64,000 nt of DNA, from the NCBI GenBank assembly GCA_019637295.1, contig JAHBVX010000005.1:62001-126000 (forward strand), given 5' to 3'. The number at the start of each line of letters is the position of its first letter. Within the stretch, counting starts at the first letter, position 1. The stretch comes from Polyangiaceae bacterium (GTDB lineage Bacteria; Myxococcota_A; Polyangia; Polyangiales; Polyangiaceae). Of this stretch, positions 1 through 7,679 are shown piece by piece. A program made the position numbers and the translations under genes. A model generated the notes under the pieces. That model did not search any database. It was given only the letters and a program-made list of their open reading frames with translations, and was not told where the DNA came from.

Positions 1-92
1 ATGGGCGTGCCCGGGTGACCGCTGTTCGCTTGCTCCACCGCGTCGACGGACAGGAATCGGACCGTGCGGACCGCCGTCTCGAGATCGTTCAT
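1..92 (-). CDS. tkt: Transketolase, N-terminal fragment (cut by window edge)
   Basis: Only the first 30 codons are in the window; the gene continues beyond position 1. Read on the minus strand from the ATG at 92, the peptide contains VRFLSVDAVEQANSGHPGTP, the highly conserved N-terminal transketolase segment whose His takes part in substrate and thiamine diphosphate chemistry. Transketolase moves two-carbon ketol units between sugar phosphates in the non-oxidative pentose phosphate pathway and acts in the cytoplasm. The start lies 54 bases downstream of the mltG stop on the same strand, so it may be the distal gene of a ruvX-mltG-tkt transcript. The family call rests on one short but diagnostic motif. 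Confidence 0.85.
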   Translation of the reverse strand, partial: MNDLETAVRTVRFLSVDAVEQANSGHPGTP

Positions 93-146
93 GGCGCGCG
101 ACTAACCCGTGCGCGCCGGCCCGTAAAGCGTGCAAGCCGCCGGCGC

Positions 147-1298
147 TCAGCGCCGCTTGTCGATGGCTCGATTGTGCTCCTCCAGGGTGCGACTGAAGGT
201 GTGTCGCCCCTGCCCCGTCGCCACGAAGAAGAGGTAGTCGGTGCGCGTGGGCGAGAGCACCGCCTCGAGCGCGCCGGCGCCGGCGTTGGCGATGGGACCC
301 GGCGGCAGCCCCGCGTGGCGGTAGGTGTTGTAGGGATTCTCCGGGTCCCGCAGCATGGCCGGCGTGACCTTGCCGTCGAAGCCCGTGCAGGAGGGGATCT
401 CGGACCCCCGGATCAGGCACCCGTACGCGGCGGTCGGATCGGCCTGCAGCATGCGCTTGGGACGGAAGTCAGGATCATCGAGCCGGTTGTAGTAGACGCT
501 CGCGATCGTCGGCCGCTCGTCGGCGTGAGCAGCTTCCTTCTCCACGATGGAGGCGAGCGTCGCGATCTCGTGCTCCGACCAACCACGCGTGCGGGTGAGC
601 TCGAGTCGCTGCTGCGGGTAGCGCTCGGAGAGCTTCGCGAGTCGCGCGCGGAACGTCTTGACCATCGTGCGCACGACCGAAGACGCAGCGCTGTTGACCC
701 CGAGCTCGTAGGTCGCTGGAAAGAGCAGCCCCTCGGCGCTGCTGCCCCGGATGGACAGCTCGGCTAGGAGCGCGCGCGAGTGGACGGCGTCGAGGAACGC
801 GCTCTTGGAGCACACCTCGAGCTTCTCGAGCCGCTCCCCGAGCTGGACATGATTGAAGCCCTCGGGTACGGCGACCTTCACCGTGGGGCGGGAGGGCAAG
901 CGAGCCAGCCGCTGAACCAGCTCTCTGGGCGAGAGTCGGTCATTCAGCAGGTGGGCACCCGCGGCCGGCTCGACGCTCGGGCGCACGAGCCGCAGGTAGA
1001 GCTCGAACAGCCTCGGGCTCGCGATGAGCCCGTGCTCGGCCAGCCGCTCGCCGGCGCTGCTGGTCGGCGCCGCAGCCGACCAGTGCACCTGCACGACCTG
1101 CCCGGCCCCCGGCCCGGGCAACAGCGCCCAGGTCCACAGACCTCCGAGGCCGACCAGGAGCACGAGGCATACGCCGAGCAACCCCAAGCCCACCGGGCGC
1201 TTCCAGCGCGCGTGACGGACGCCGCGGCGCCGCGAGCGCGGCTTGGTTGCAGCAGCAGCCTGGCGCGGTCTCGCGCGGCGTGCGCGCGGCGCGCTCAC
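147..1298 (-). CDS. mltG: Endolytic murein transglycosylase MltG (YceG-like)
   Basis: Membrane-anchored lytic transglycosylase that cleaves nascent glycan strands and is thought to set their length. The 383-residue protein has an Arg-rich cytoplasmic N-terminus, one membrane segment at about residues 36-60, a LysM-like region, and the YceG catalytic domain with the IVEKE motif (about 251-255) that carries the catalytic glutamate, followed by the family's YYNRL and LPPGPI segments. I chose the GTG at 1298 because it overlaps the ruvX stop as GTGA, the commonest coupling in this genome; an earlier GTG at 1328 would add ten unconserved residues. It is downstream of ruvX on the same strand, a common neighbourhood in bacteria. 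Confidence 0.9.
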   Translation of the reverse strand: MSAPRARRARPRQAAAATKPRSRRRGVRHARWKRPVGLGLLGVCLVLLVGLGGLWTWALLPGPGAGQVVQVHWSAAAPTSSAGERLAEHGLIASPRLFELYLRLVRPSVEPAAGAHLLNDRLSPRELVQRLARLPSRPTVKVAVPEGFNHVQLGERLEKLEVCSKSAFLDAVHSRALLAELSIRGSSAEGLLFPATYELGVNSAASSVVRTMVKTFRARLAKLSERYPQQRLELTRTRGWSEHEIATLASIVEKEAAHADERPTIASVYYNRLDDPDFRPKRMLQADPTAAYGCLIRGSEIPSCTGFDGKVTPAMLRDPENPYNTYRHAGLPPGPIANAGAGALEAVLSPTRTDYLFFVATGQGRHTFSRTLEEHNRAIDKRR

Positions 1299-1717
1299 GA
1301 CGCTTCGACCCGGTGGGCGTCCATCCACGCCTGCAGCAGCACCGCGGCGGCAGCGCTGTCGATTCGCTGCCGCCCTTGGCGCTCGCGGACGCCGCCCTCC
1401 CGCAGCCGGCGGCGGGCCTCGACGGTCGTCCAGCGCTCATCGGTCAGCTCCACTCGCTTGCCCGAGCGCTCGGCGAGGGCGACGGCGAAGCTCCGCGCGC
1501 GGCGGGTGCTCGCGCTCTCGCGGCCGTCGAGCCGGGTGGGCAGCCCGACCACGAACAGGTCGATCCCCTCGGCCGCCGCGAGGCGGCACAGCTCGCCGAT
1601 GAGGGCGGCGCGGTCGCGGCCGTCGAGGTGCGGACGGGGGTGGGCGAGCAGCCCGAGCTCATCGCTGACGGCGATGCCCACACGGACCGTGCCGAGATCG
1701 ACGCCAACCGCGCGCAT
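1295..1717 (-). CDS. ruvX: Holliday junction resolvase-like RuvX (YqgF)
   Basis: Small RNase H-fold nuclease linked to 5' pre-16S rRNA processing and Holliday-junction resolution. The 140-residue product has the expected length and family landmarks: VDLGT with the first catalytic Asp near residue 7, DERWTTVEA in the middle, and a C-terminal DSAAAAVLLQ segment holding the last acidic residue. Its TGA overlaps the GTG start of mltG, so the two are probably translationally coupled. It is divergent from hisS, separated by about 150 bases. Confidence 0.93.
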   Translation of the reverse strand: MRAVGVDLGTVRVGIAVSDELGLLAHPRPHLDGRDRAALIGELCRLAAAEGIDLFVVGLPTRLDGRESASTRRARSFAVALAERSGKRVELTDERWTTVEARRRLREGGVRERQGRQRIDSAAAAVLLQAWMDAHRVEAS

Positions 1718-1796
1718 GCGCCACGTTTAGCCCGATTTTCGGGTGCTGGCCAACACGCGTCGCCGCGCGGGCCCCGGCGCGCGGGGCACCGACTGC

Positions 1797-1825
1797 TTGA
1801 CCCGACCTTCCGCCACGAGCATAAG
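1797..1825 (+). promoter_or_regulatory. Probable sigma-70-type promoter of hisS
   Basis: TTGACC at 1797-1802 and CATAAG at 1820-1825 are separated by 17 bases, a near-consensus vegetative arrangement. Transcription would begin near 1832, giving a GC-rich leader of about 38 bases before the hisS ATG at 1870. This is sequence inspection only. Confidence 0.6.
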
Positions 1826-1869
1826 CCGGGGCCGCGGCCCGGTGGCCGCTCGTCGCACGCTGCTTGGTC

Positions 1870-3144
1870 ATGGCTTTTCGCGCCGTCAAAGGGATGAACG
1901 ACATCCTGCCCAACGCCTCGGGTCGTTGGCAGCGGCTCGAGGCGACCTTCCGGCGTCACGCCGACCTGCACGGCTTCGAGGAGGTGCGGGTCCCGATTCT
2001 GGAGCACACGGAGCTGTTCGTGCGCTCGATCGGCGAGGTGACCGACATCGTCGAGAAGGAGATGTACTCGTTCGTGCACCGCGACGAGGCGTTGACGCTG
2101 CGGCCGGAGGGGACTGCCGGTGTGGCGCGCGCGTTGGTCGAGCACAAGCTGTACGCGACGGCGCCGGTTACCCGTTGGTACTACCTCGGCCCCATGTTTC
2201 GTGCGGAGCGCCCCCAGCGCGGAAGGCTGCGGCAGTTCCATCAGGCCGGTTGCGAGATTTTCGGTGATCCCGGCCCCGCGTGCGACGCCGAGCTGATCTC
2301 CATGATCGTGGATCTCCTCACCGACCTCGGCGTGGCCGAGCTCGAGGTGGCCATCAACTCGCTCGGCGGCCCGGGCACCCGCGCGCGCTATCGGCAGGCG
2401 CTGCTCGGCTACCTCGCGCCGCGGGCCGGCGAGCTGAGCGACACGGCGCGCGCCCGGCTCGAGGCCAACCCCCTGCGCATCTTGGACTCTAAGCATCCCA
2501 GAGACGTGGAGGTTTGCGCCGCCGCCCCGAGCATCCTGGACGTGCTCGACGCCGAGGACCGCGCCCACTTCGACGGACTGCGGGCCGCGCTGGACGCGCT
2601 GGGGACGCCCTACGCCGTCGAGCCGCGGCTCGTGCGCGGCCTCGACTACTACACCCACACCTCGTTCGAGATCCGCTCCCGCGCCGGCGAGCTCGGCTCA
2701 CAGAACACGCTGGCGGGGGGCGGGCGCTACGACGCGATGGTCGCCGAGCTGGGCGGCCCAGGCACACCGGCCATCGGCTTCGCCATGGGTCTCGAGCGGA
2801 TCTTGCTCGCGCTCCCGGAGCCGGCGCCCTCCCCTCGACGAGGCTGCTTCCTCGCGCCGATGGGTCAGGCTGCCACCTCGCGCGCCCTCGGGCTCGCCCG
2901 CGAGCTGCGCGCGGCGGGCGTGCGCGCCGAGCTCGACGCCCGCGGAGGCTCCCTGCGCAGCCTCCTGCGGCGCGCCGACGGCAGCGGCGCGCGCGTGTGT
3001 ATCGTGCTCGGCGACGCCGAGCTCGGGCGGGGCGTCGCTCAGGTCAAGGACCTCGAGCTGCACGCGCAAGAGGACGTGCCCCTGCCCGAGGTGGTCGCCC
3101 ACGCGGCTGCCCTCACCGGCTCCGCAGCGGAGGCCGCGTCATGA
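1870..3144 (+). CDS. hisS: Histidine--tRNA ligase
   Basis: Cytoplasmic class II aminoacyl-tRNA synthetase charging tRNA-His. The 424-residue protein begins MAFRAVKGMNDILP, the family's usual start. It has motif 1 near EVRVPILEHTELF, motif 2 with FRAERPQRGRLRQFHQ, the histidine-binding segment around LVRGLDYYTHTSFEI, motif 3 with GFAMGLERILL, and a C-terminal anticodon-binding domain from roughly residue 320. A TTG six bases earlier is also open, but the ATG at 1870 fits the family. The stop is overlapped by the ATG of the next gene (ATGA), so hisS and the exported-repeat gene are probably cotranscribed. Confidence 0.97.
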   Translation: MAFRAVKGMNDILPNASGRWQRLEATFRRHADLHGFEEVRVPILEHTELFVRSIGEVTDIVEKEMYSFVHRDEALTLRPEGTAGVARALVEHKLYATAPVTRWYYLGPMFRAERPQRGRLRQFHQAGCEIFGDPGPACDAELISMIVDLLTDLGVAELEVAINSLGGPGTRARYRQALLGYLAPRAGELSDTARARLEANPLRILDSKHPRDVEVCAAAPSILDVLDAEDRAHFDGLRAALDALGTPYAVEPRLVRGLDYYTHTSFEIRSRAGELGSQNTLAGGGRYDAMVAELGGPGTPAIGFAMGLERILLALPEPAPSPRRGCFLAPMGQAATSRALGLARELRAAGVRAELDARGGSLRSLLRRADGSGARVCIVLGDAELGRGVAQVKDLELHAQEDVPLPEVVAHAAALTGSAAEAAS

Positions 3145-4865
3145 GCCCGCGCTCGAGCCTGGCCACGCTCGCGCTGCTGGCCCTGGGCTTGGTGGCGGGC
3201 GCGGCCCGCGCCCAAGATCCTTACGGCCCGGGCGTCTCGCCCATCGGCGGTCCGACTCCCGGCGGGCCCGCACCCTCGGGCCCCTCGCCGGGCAAGGCGC
3301 CTCCAGGTACGCCCGAGACGCACGCGGCGGGTGGCGGCGAGAGCCTGCTGCCGCCGAGCACCGAGCCGTCCCTGCCCGACGATCCGCTGAAGATCCCGCG
3401 CCGGGTGCGGGCTCGCATCGGCACCGACCTGCAGCTGGACGACGTGCCCCGGGGCGAGGACCCGCCCGCGACGCGGCGCTTCTACGGTCCGTACTACGAC
3501 GAGCAGAACGGCCGGCACCGCTTCCGGCTCGCGTTCCCGGTCTGGGCCGAGCGCACCCAGCCGTCCGCGACCCGGCCCGAGGTCATCGACCGCGCGTCGC
3601 TGTTCGGCGGGCTGTACTACAACCGCCGCAGCGCCGAGCGCGCGGACGACGTCCTGTTCCCGCTCTTCTGGAACATGCGCGACCTGACCGAGGACAGCCG
3701 GACGACCATCGTCGGGCCGTTCGTCAACCGCGTGACGCCCACCGAGCGCGACAACTGGCTGGCGCCGCTGTACTTCACCGGCAAGCGCAAGACCGGCGGC
3801 TACACCGTGATCCCTCCGCTGCTCACCTACACGAAGACGGATGGTCACGGAGGGTTCAACCTGGTCGGACCCATGTTCTGCTCCTGGACGGGGGGTTCGC
3901 ATTGCGATCCCCGTACGGCTCACGACTTGGATTTCGGCGTCGCGCCGTTCTACTTCTACGGCCAGAACGAGACCCGGAAGTACGAGGTCATCCCGCCGCT
4001 CTTGCACTACTACCGCTACGACGACGACCGCGAGTCCTGGCTCAACATCTGGGGGCCGTACTACCGCGAGCACACGCGCGAGCGCGAGCTGTTGCACCTG
4101 ATGCCCCTGTACTGGAGCATCTGGGGCAAGAACGAGCGCCACACCACCGTCCTGCCGTTCTTCCACTACGGGTACAAGGGCAACGCCTCCCTGTTCGTGA
4201 ACCCGCTGTACCTTCTCAAGAAGGGTGAAGAGGGCGAGACGACGCTGGTCACGTGGGGCTACGCGCGCCACCGTGGCCGCACCGAGCTCGACATGATCAC
4301 GCCATTTTACTGGGCGTACCGCGATCCCGACATCGGGCTCGACCAGAAGCTCTTGTTCCCCTTCCTCTACTCGCGCACCAGCCCGCGCGAGTCGAATCAG
4401 GTGTTCTTCCCGTTCTGGGGCAAGTTCAAGCGCTTCGGCGTCAGCGAGAGCACCTGGGTGACGCCCTTCTTTCAGCACACCACGGATCTGCGCGGCTGGT
4501 CGACGAACATCCACCCCATCGTGTACCTGGGCCGCAGCGGGGACCGCACCCACACGGTGGTCGCGCCGTTCTTCTGGGACTTCGCGGGACCGGATTCGCG
4601 CGCCACGGTGGGCTTCCCCATCTTCTGGCGCTTCTCGGATCGCGAGAGCGTCTCGCAGCTCGTGGGCAACGTCTACTACCACGAGCGCAAGGTGAAGAAC
4701 GGCCTCGACTGGCAGGTGCATCTGTTCCCCGCCTTCTCCTACGGCGAGACGCCGGACGGCCACTGGTGGAACGTGCTCTACGGACTGGCGGGTTACACGC
4801 GGCGGGGCGCGAGCGCGAAGGTGCGCACCCTCTGGATCCCGATCACGGTCAGCGGCGACGAGTGA
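3141..4865 (+). CDS. Exported aromatic-rich repeat protein of unknown function
   Basis: Function not recognised. The 574-residue product starts with a clear Sec signal peptide (MSPRSSLATLALLALGLVAG, cut expected after ARAQ), then about 60 Pro/Gly-rich residues. The rest is built from degenerate units of roughly 40-50 residues in which aromatic clusters recur: LFPLFWNM, APLYFTG, APFYFYG, LMPLYWSIWG, VLPFFHYGY, ITPFYWAY, LFPFLYSR, FFPFWGKF, VTPFFQH, APFFWDF, GFPIFWRF. Such alternating patterns suggest a beta-rich fold, for example a propeller-like periplasmic domain or an outer-membrane barrel. The ATG overlaps the hisS stop by four bases, so expression is probably coupled to hisS, although a functional link is not obvious. 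Confidence 0.85.
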   Translation: MSPRSSLATLALLALGLVAGAARAQDPYGPGVSPIGGPTPGGPAPSGPSPGKAPPGTPETHAAGGGESLLPPSTEPSLPDDPLKIPRRVRARIGTDLQLDDVPRGEDPPATRRFYGPYYDEQNGRHRFRLAFPVWAERTQPSATRPEVIDRASLFGGLYYNRRSAERADDVLFPLFWNMRDLTEDSRTTIVGPFVNRVTPTERDNWLAPLYFTGKRKTGGYTVIPPLLTYTKTDGHGGFNLVGPMFCSWTGGSHCDPRTAHDLDFGVAPFYFYGQNETRKYEVIPPLLHYYRYDDDRESWLNIWGPYYREHTRERELLHLMPLYWSIWGKNERHTTVLPFFHYGYKGNASLFVNPLYLLKKGEEGETTLVTWGYARHRGRTELDMITPFYWAYRDPDIGLDQKLLFPFLYSRTSPRESNQVFFPFWGKFKRFGVSESTWVTPFFQHTTDLRGWSTNIHPIVYLGRSGDRTHTVVAPFFWDFAGPDSRATVGFPIFWRFSDRESVSQLVGNVYYHERKVKNGLDWQVHLFPAFSYGETPDGHWWNVLYGLAGYTRRGASAKVRTLWIPITVSGDE

Positions 4866-4905
4866 GTCGCTCGGCAGAGCCCTCGACCCGAGGCTGGTCC
4901 CCGGC

Positions 4906-5193
4906 TCACCACCGCTCCCAGATGACGTCGATCCCCTCGCCCGCAGGCTGTGGGGTCGCTCGATAGGAGCCCCCGCCGCCTTGGCCGGACGCGTCGAGCA
5001 GCGCCAAGCGCAGTTGCTCGAGGACCGCGGCGTCGCACTCGCGCGCGCGCAGGTAGCCGAGCGTGGCCGCGTCGATGTAGTAGTCGTCGTCGTCGGGTCG
5101 CTCACGAGCGAGCAACAGTTCGAACTGCTCGAACTGGGCGTCCGTCAGGGTGGCGATCAGTCGCCCCTGCCTGGTGCGCAGAGTCACGGGCAT
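4906..5193 (-). CDS. Conserved small hypothetical protein
   Basis: A 95-residue soluble protein with no signal peptide or membrane segment. The start is taken at the ATG at 5193 (MPVTLRTRQGRLIATLTDAQ); the longer reading frame begins only with a TTG. It holds an acidic DDDDYYID stretch near residues 34-41 and a Gly-rich segment (GQGGGGSYR) before a conserved-looking end, GIDVIWERW. No function recognised. It lies convergent to the exported-repeat gene and downstream of a TPR gene on the same strand. Confidence 0.6.
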   Translation of the reverse strand: MPVTLRTRQGRLIATLTDAQFEQFELLLARERPDDDDYYIDAATLGYLRARECDAAVLEQLRLALLDASGQGGGGSYRATPQPAGEGIDVIWERW

Positions 5194-5232
5194 CAGCGGT
5201 CGAGCCCGATGATACGCCAAGCACCCTGGGGG

Positions 5233-5715
5233 TCAGTTCAGCTGCCGGAGCTCGGCGATCATCGTGCCGATCGGCAGGTTGTCCGGGGCGAACTCTCGGG
5301 CCTGCATGAGCTCGCCAAGGGCGCGCACCACGAAGCCGCGCCGCGCGTAGATGCGCGCCAAGTTCACGTGCGGGAAGTGCCGCGCGTCGTAGCGCGTCGC
5401 TTGCTTGGCGCGCTCCAGCCACACGATGGCGTCGTCTAGCTCGTTCTGCTCGATCAGGTAGGCGCCGATGTCGTTGTAGGGATTGCCCAGCTCCGGATCG
5501 ACGTCGATGGCCCGTTTGCACTCGTCGATGGCGCGCTCCACGTCGCCCCGCCGCGAGTAGACCCAGCCGAGGAAGGTGTGCGCCTCGGCGGTGGGGTGGA
5601 GGGCCAGGGACTGGCGGTAGAGCGCTTCGGCCGCGTCCACGTCTTCAGCCTTTTGGCGCTGGACGCCCTGCTCCCACAGGACGAGGGCTTGCTCACGCAG
5701 GGTGTCGGGGGTCAT
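5233..5715 (-). CDS. Tetratricopeptide-repeat protein
   Basis: A 160-residue, all-helical protein with at least three TPR units, for example AEALYRQSLALHPTAEAHTFLG, here shortened to its core AEALYRQSLALHP, then AIDECKRAIDVDPELG and AIVWLERAKQA. TPR proteins act as protein-interaction scaffolds. It has no signal peptide and is probably cytoplasmic. Start taken at the ATG at 5715; a GTG nine bases upstream is also possible. It is divergent from argC, with under 80 bases between the starts. Confidence 0.8.
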   Translation of the reverse strand: MTPDTLREQALVLWEQGVQRQKAEDVDAAEALYRQSLALHPTAEAHTFLGWVYSRRGDVERAIDECKRAIDVDPELGNPYNDIGAYLIEQNELDDAIVWLERAKQATRYDARHFPHVNLARIYARRGFVVRALGELMQAREFAPDNLPIGTMIAELRQLN

Positions 5716-5754
5716 GGGGGCCACAATAAGTCTCGGATTGCCGTACGCCAGGCC

Positions 5755-5785
5755 TTGACACGGACGCAGGGCACGCGGCTATGTC
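5755..5785 (+). promoter_or_regulatory. Probable promoter of argCB with -10 overlapping the first possible ATG
   Basis: A perfect TTGACA -35 box at 5755-5760 is followed by 19 bases and TATGTC at 5780-5785. That -10 hexamer contains the ATG at 5781, so transcription would begin near 5792-5793, exactly at the second ATG (5793). This predicts a leaderless or nearly leaderless argCB transcript and argues for the downstream start codon. Confidence 0.5.
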
Positions 5786-5792
5786 CAGAGCC

Positions 5793-6842
5793 ATGAAGCC
5801 CATCCAGGCTGCGATCATCGGGGGGTCGGGCTACGGCGGCGGCGAGCTGATCCGCCGCTTGCTGGGCCACCCCCAGGTGGAGCTCTGCAGGGTCAGCTCC
5901 CTCGACTTCGTCGGTGAGCCCGTCAGCGCGGCCCACCCGAACCTCGAGGGGTGCACGGAGCTCCGCTTCGAGAAGCTCGAGCCCGAGGACGCTGCGCGCG
6001 GCATGGACGTAGTCCTGCTCGGGCTACCCCACAAGGTCAGCGCCGAGGTCGTGCCCCGGCTGTTGCCGCAGGGGGTGAAGATCATCGACATGAGCGGCGA
6101 CTTTCGCTTGCGCGATCCAGCCGCCTACGAGCGGTACTACGGCAAGCGCCACCCCTGCCCCGAGCTCTTGCCGCGCTTCGTCTACGGCCTGCCCGAGCTG
6201 AACCGCGATCGGCTCCGAGCCGCTGAGTGCGTGGCGAGTCCGGGGTGCTTCGCTACGACCATCGAGTTGTCGGTCCTGCCCCTGGCCAAGGCCGGGCTGC
6301 TCGACGGACCCATCGACACGGTGGCGATGACCGGCTCGAGCGGCAGCGGGGTGGTGGCCAGCGCCGGTACCCACCACCCCACCCGCTCGGGCAACATCAA
6401 GACGTACAAGACCCTCGACCACCAGCACACCCCCGAGATCCTGCAGACCCTCGAGGCTGCGGGCGCGATTCACTCGGAGCTGCGGTTCGTACCCGTGTCG
6501 GCGCCGCTGGCGCGCGGGATCTTCGCGACCTCGTTCGTGCGCGTGCCGGCGCGGCTCGGCGCGGACGAGCTCACTGCGCTGTACCGGGAGTCGTATGCCA
6601 GCGAACCCTTCGTCCGCGTGCCCGAGCGTCGGCTGCCGGAGGTGATCGCCGTGGCGGGCTCCAACTACGCGGAGGTGGGCATCGTCCTGGGCCCGAGCGA
6701 GGGCGAGCGGCGCCTGCTCACCTGCTTCGCGGCGACGGACAACCTGATCAAGGGCGGCGCTGGCCAGGCGATTCAGAACATGAACCTCGTGCTCGGGCTC
6801 GATGAACGCCTCGGCCTGGAGGATCCCGGGAGCTACCCGTGA
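5793..6842 (+). CDS. argC: N-acetyl-gamma-glutamyl-phosphate reductase (LysY-like subtype)
   Basis: NADPH-dependent reduction of N-acetylglutamyl phosphate to the semialdehyde, the third step of arginine synthesis. The N-terminal Rossmann fold shows AAIIGGSGYGGGELIRRLL; the catalytic Cys is in ASPGCFATT. The segment after it reads THHPTRSGNIKTYKTLDHQH. That HHP-x-R layout resembles LysY/ArgC enzymes that work on carrier-bound or variant substrates more than the classical GAGR type, so the exact acyl substrate is uncertain. The ATG at 5793 is preferred because the likely -10 box overlaps the ATG at 5781, which would add only MSRA. The argB GTG overlaps the stop. Confidence 0.88.
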   Translation: MKPIQAAIIGGSGYGGGELIRRLLGHPQVELCRVSSLDFVGEPVSAAHPNLEGCTELRFEKLEPEDAARGMDVVLLGLPHKVSAEVVPRLLPQGVKIIDMSGDFRLRDPAAYERYYGKRHPCPELLPRFVYGLPELNRDRLRAAECVASPGCFATTIELSVLPLAKAGLLDGPIDTVAMTGSSGSGVVASAGTHHPTRSGNIKTYKTLDHQHTPEILQTLEAAGAIHSELRFVPVSAPLARGIFATSFVRVPARLGADELTALYRESYASEPFVRVPERRLPEVIAVAGSNYAEVGIVLGPSEGERRLLTCFAATDNLIKGGAGQAIQNMNLVLGLDERLGLEDPGSYP

Positions 6843-7663
6843 GCCGCCCGACGGTCGTGGTCAAGCTCGGCGGGGAGGTCATCCGCGGGTCACGCTTGGG
6901 CGCGATCGCCCGCGAGCTGGCGGGGCTCGCGGCGCTCGATGACGCGGGCTCGGGCGCGCGGGTGGTGATCACTCACGGCGGCGGGCCCCAGACCACCGCG
7001 CTGCAGCAAGCGCTCGGTCAGAAGCCGGACATCGTCGCTGGCCGCCGCATCACCGACGACGCCGCGCTCGAGGCCATCAAGATGGCGGTGGCCGGCGTGG
7101 CGAACGTCGATCTCTGCGCAGCCTTGCTGGCAGAGGGGCTGGCCCCGGTAGGGCTCCACGGCGCCAGCGCCAAGGTGGTCCGCGCCACCCGCAGACCCCC
7201 CCGCGTCGTGACGGGCGGTGGTCCGCACCCGATCGACTTCGGCCACGTGGGGGACGTCGCCAGCGTCAACCGCGAGCTGCTCGAGGTGCTCCTGGCCCAC
7301 GGCTACTCGCCGGTGCTCGCTTGCCTCGGGGCTGACGACGCGGGACGCGTGTACAACATCAACGCGGACATCGTCGCCACCCGGGTGGCGATCGCCGTCG
7401 GGGCGACGGATCTGTTCCTGCTCATGGATGTGCCCGGTGTGCTGCGCGAGGTCAGCGACCCATCGAGCCGGATCTCCCGCCTCACGATGGACGAGGCGCG
7501 CCGGCTGATCGGCGCTGGAGCGGTCGCCGGCGGCATGATCCCCAAGCTGGAAGAGTCCTTCGCGGCTCTGGAGGGTGGCGTCGCCCGAGTACACCTGCTG
7601 CCGGGCGAGCTGGCTCGCGCCGCTCGGGATCCCGGCTCCGTCGGCACGCTGCTCGTCCCTTGA
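6839..7663 (+). CDS. argB: Acetylglutamate kinase
   Basis: Amino-acid-kinase-fold enzyme phosphorylating N-acetylglutamate in arginine synthesis. The 274-residue protein has the VVKLGGEVI phosphate-binding start, THGGGPQ, a GRRITDDAALE segment, and the YNINADIVATRVA nucleotide-binding motif, then LLMDVPGVL and AGGMIPKLE. The central part (VRATRRPPRVVTGGG and DFGHVGDV) differs from the usual SGKDG-type proteobacterial enzyme and resembles the variant clade I associate with acetyl- or succinyl-ornithine transcarbamylase pathways; that placement is from memory. It starts with a GTG overlapping the argC TGA, so the pair is translationally coupled. Confidence 0.9.
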   Translation: MSRPTVVVKLGGEVIRGSRLGAIARELAGLAALDDAGSGARVVITHGGGPQTTALQQALGQKPDIVAGRRITDDAALEAIKMAVAGVANVDLCAALLAEGLAPVGLHGASAKVVRATRRPPRVVTGGGPHPIDFGHVGDVASVNRELLEVLLAHGYSPVLACLGADDAGRVYNINADIVATRVAIAVGATDLFLLMDVPGVLREVSDPSSRISRLTMDEARRLIGAGAVAGGMIPKLEESFAALEGGVARVHLLPGELARAARDPGSVGTLLVP

Positions 7664-7679
7664 CGCCTCAGGGGGCGTC
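7662..7679. terminator. Hairpin between convergent argB and FGE-fold gene
   Basis: GACGCC (7662-7667) and GGCGTC (7674-7679) form a six-pair stem over the argB stop and the stop of the convergent gene. There is no T tract, so it is at best a weak or Rho-assisted bidirectional terminator. Confidence 0.3.

Noticed and set aside
3039-5105. A 688-codon minus-strand open frame opposite the hisS-linked exported protein
   Set aside because: It is an Arg/Val-rich shadow of the plus-strand gene, which has a signal peptide and a coupled start.
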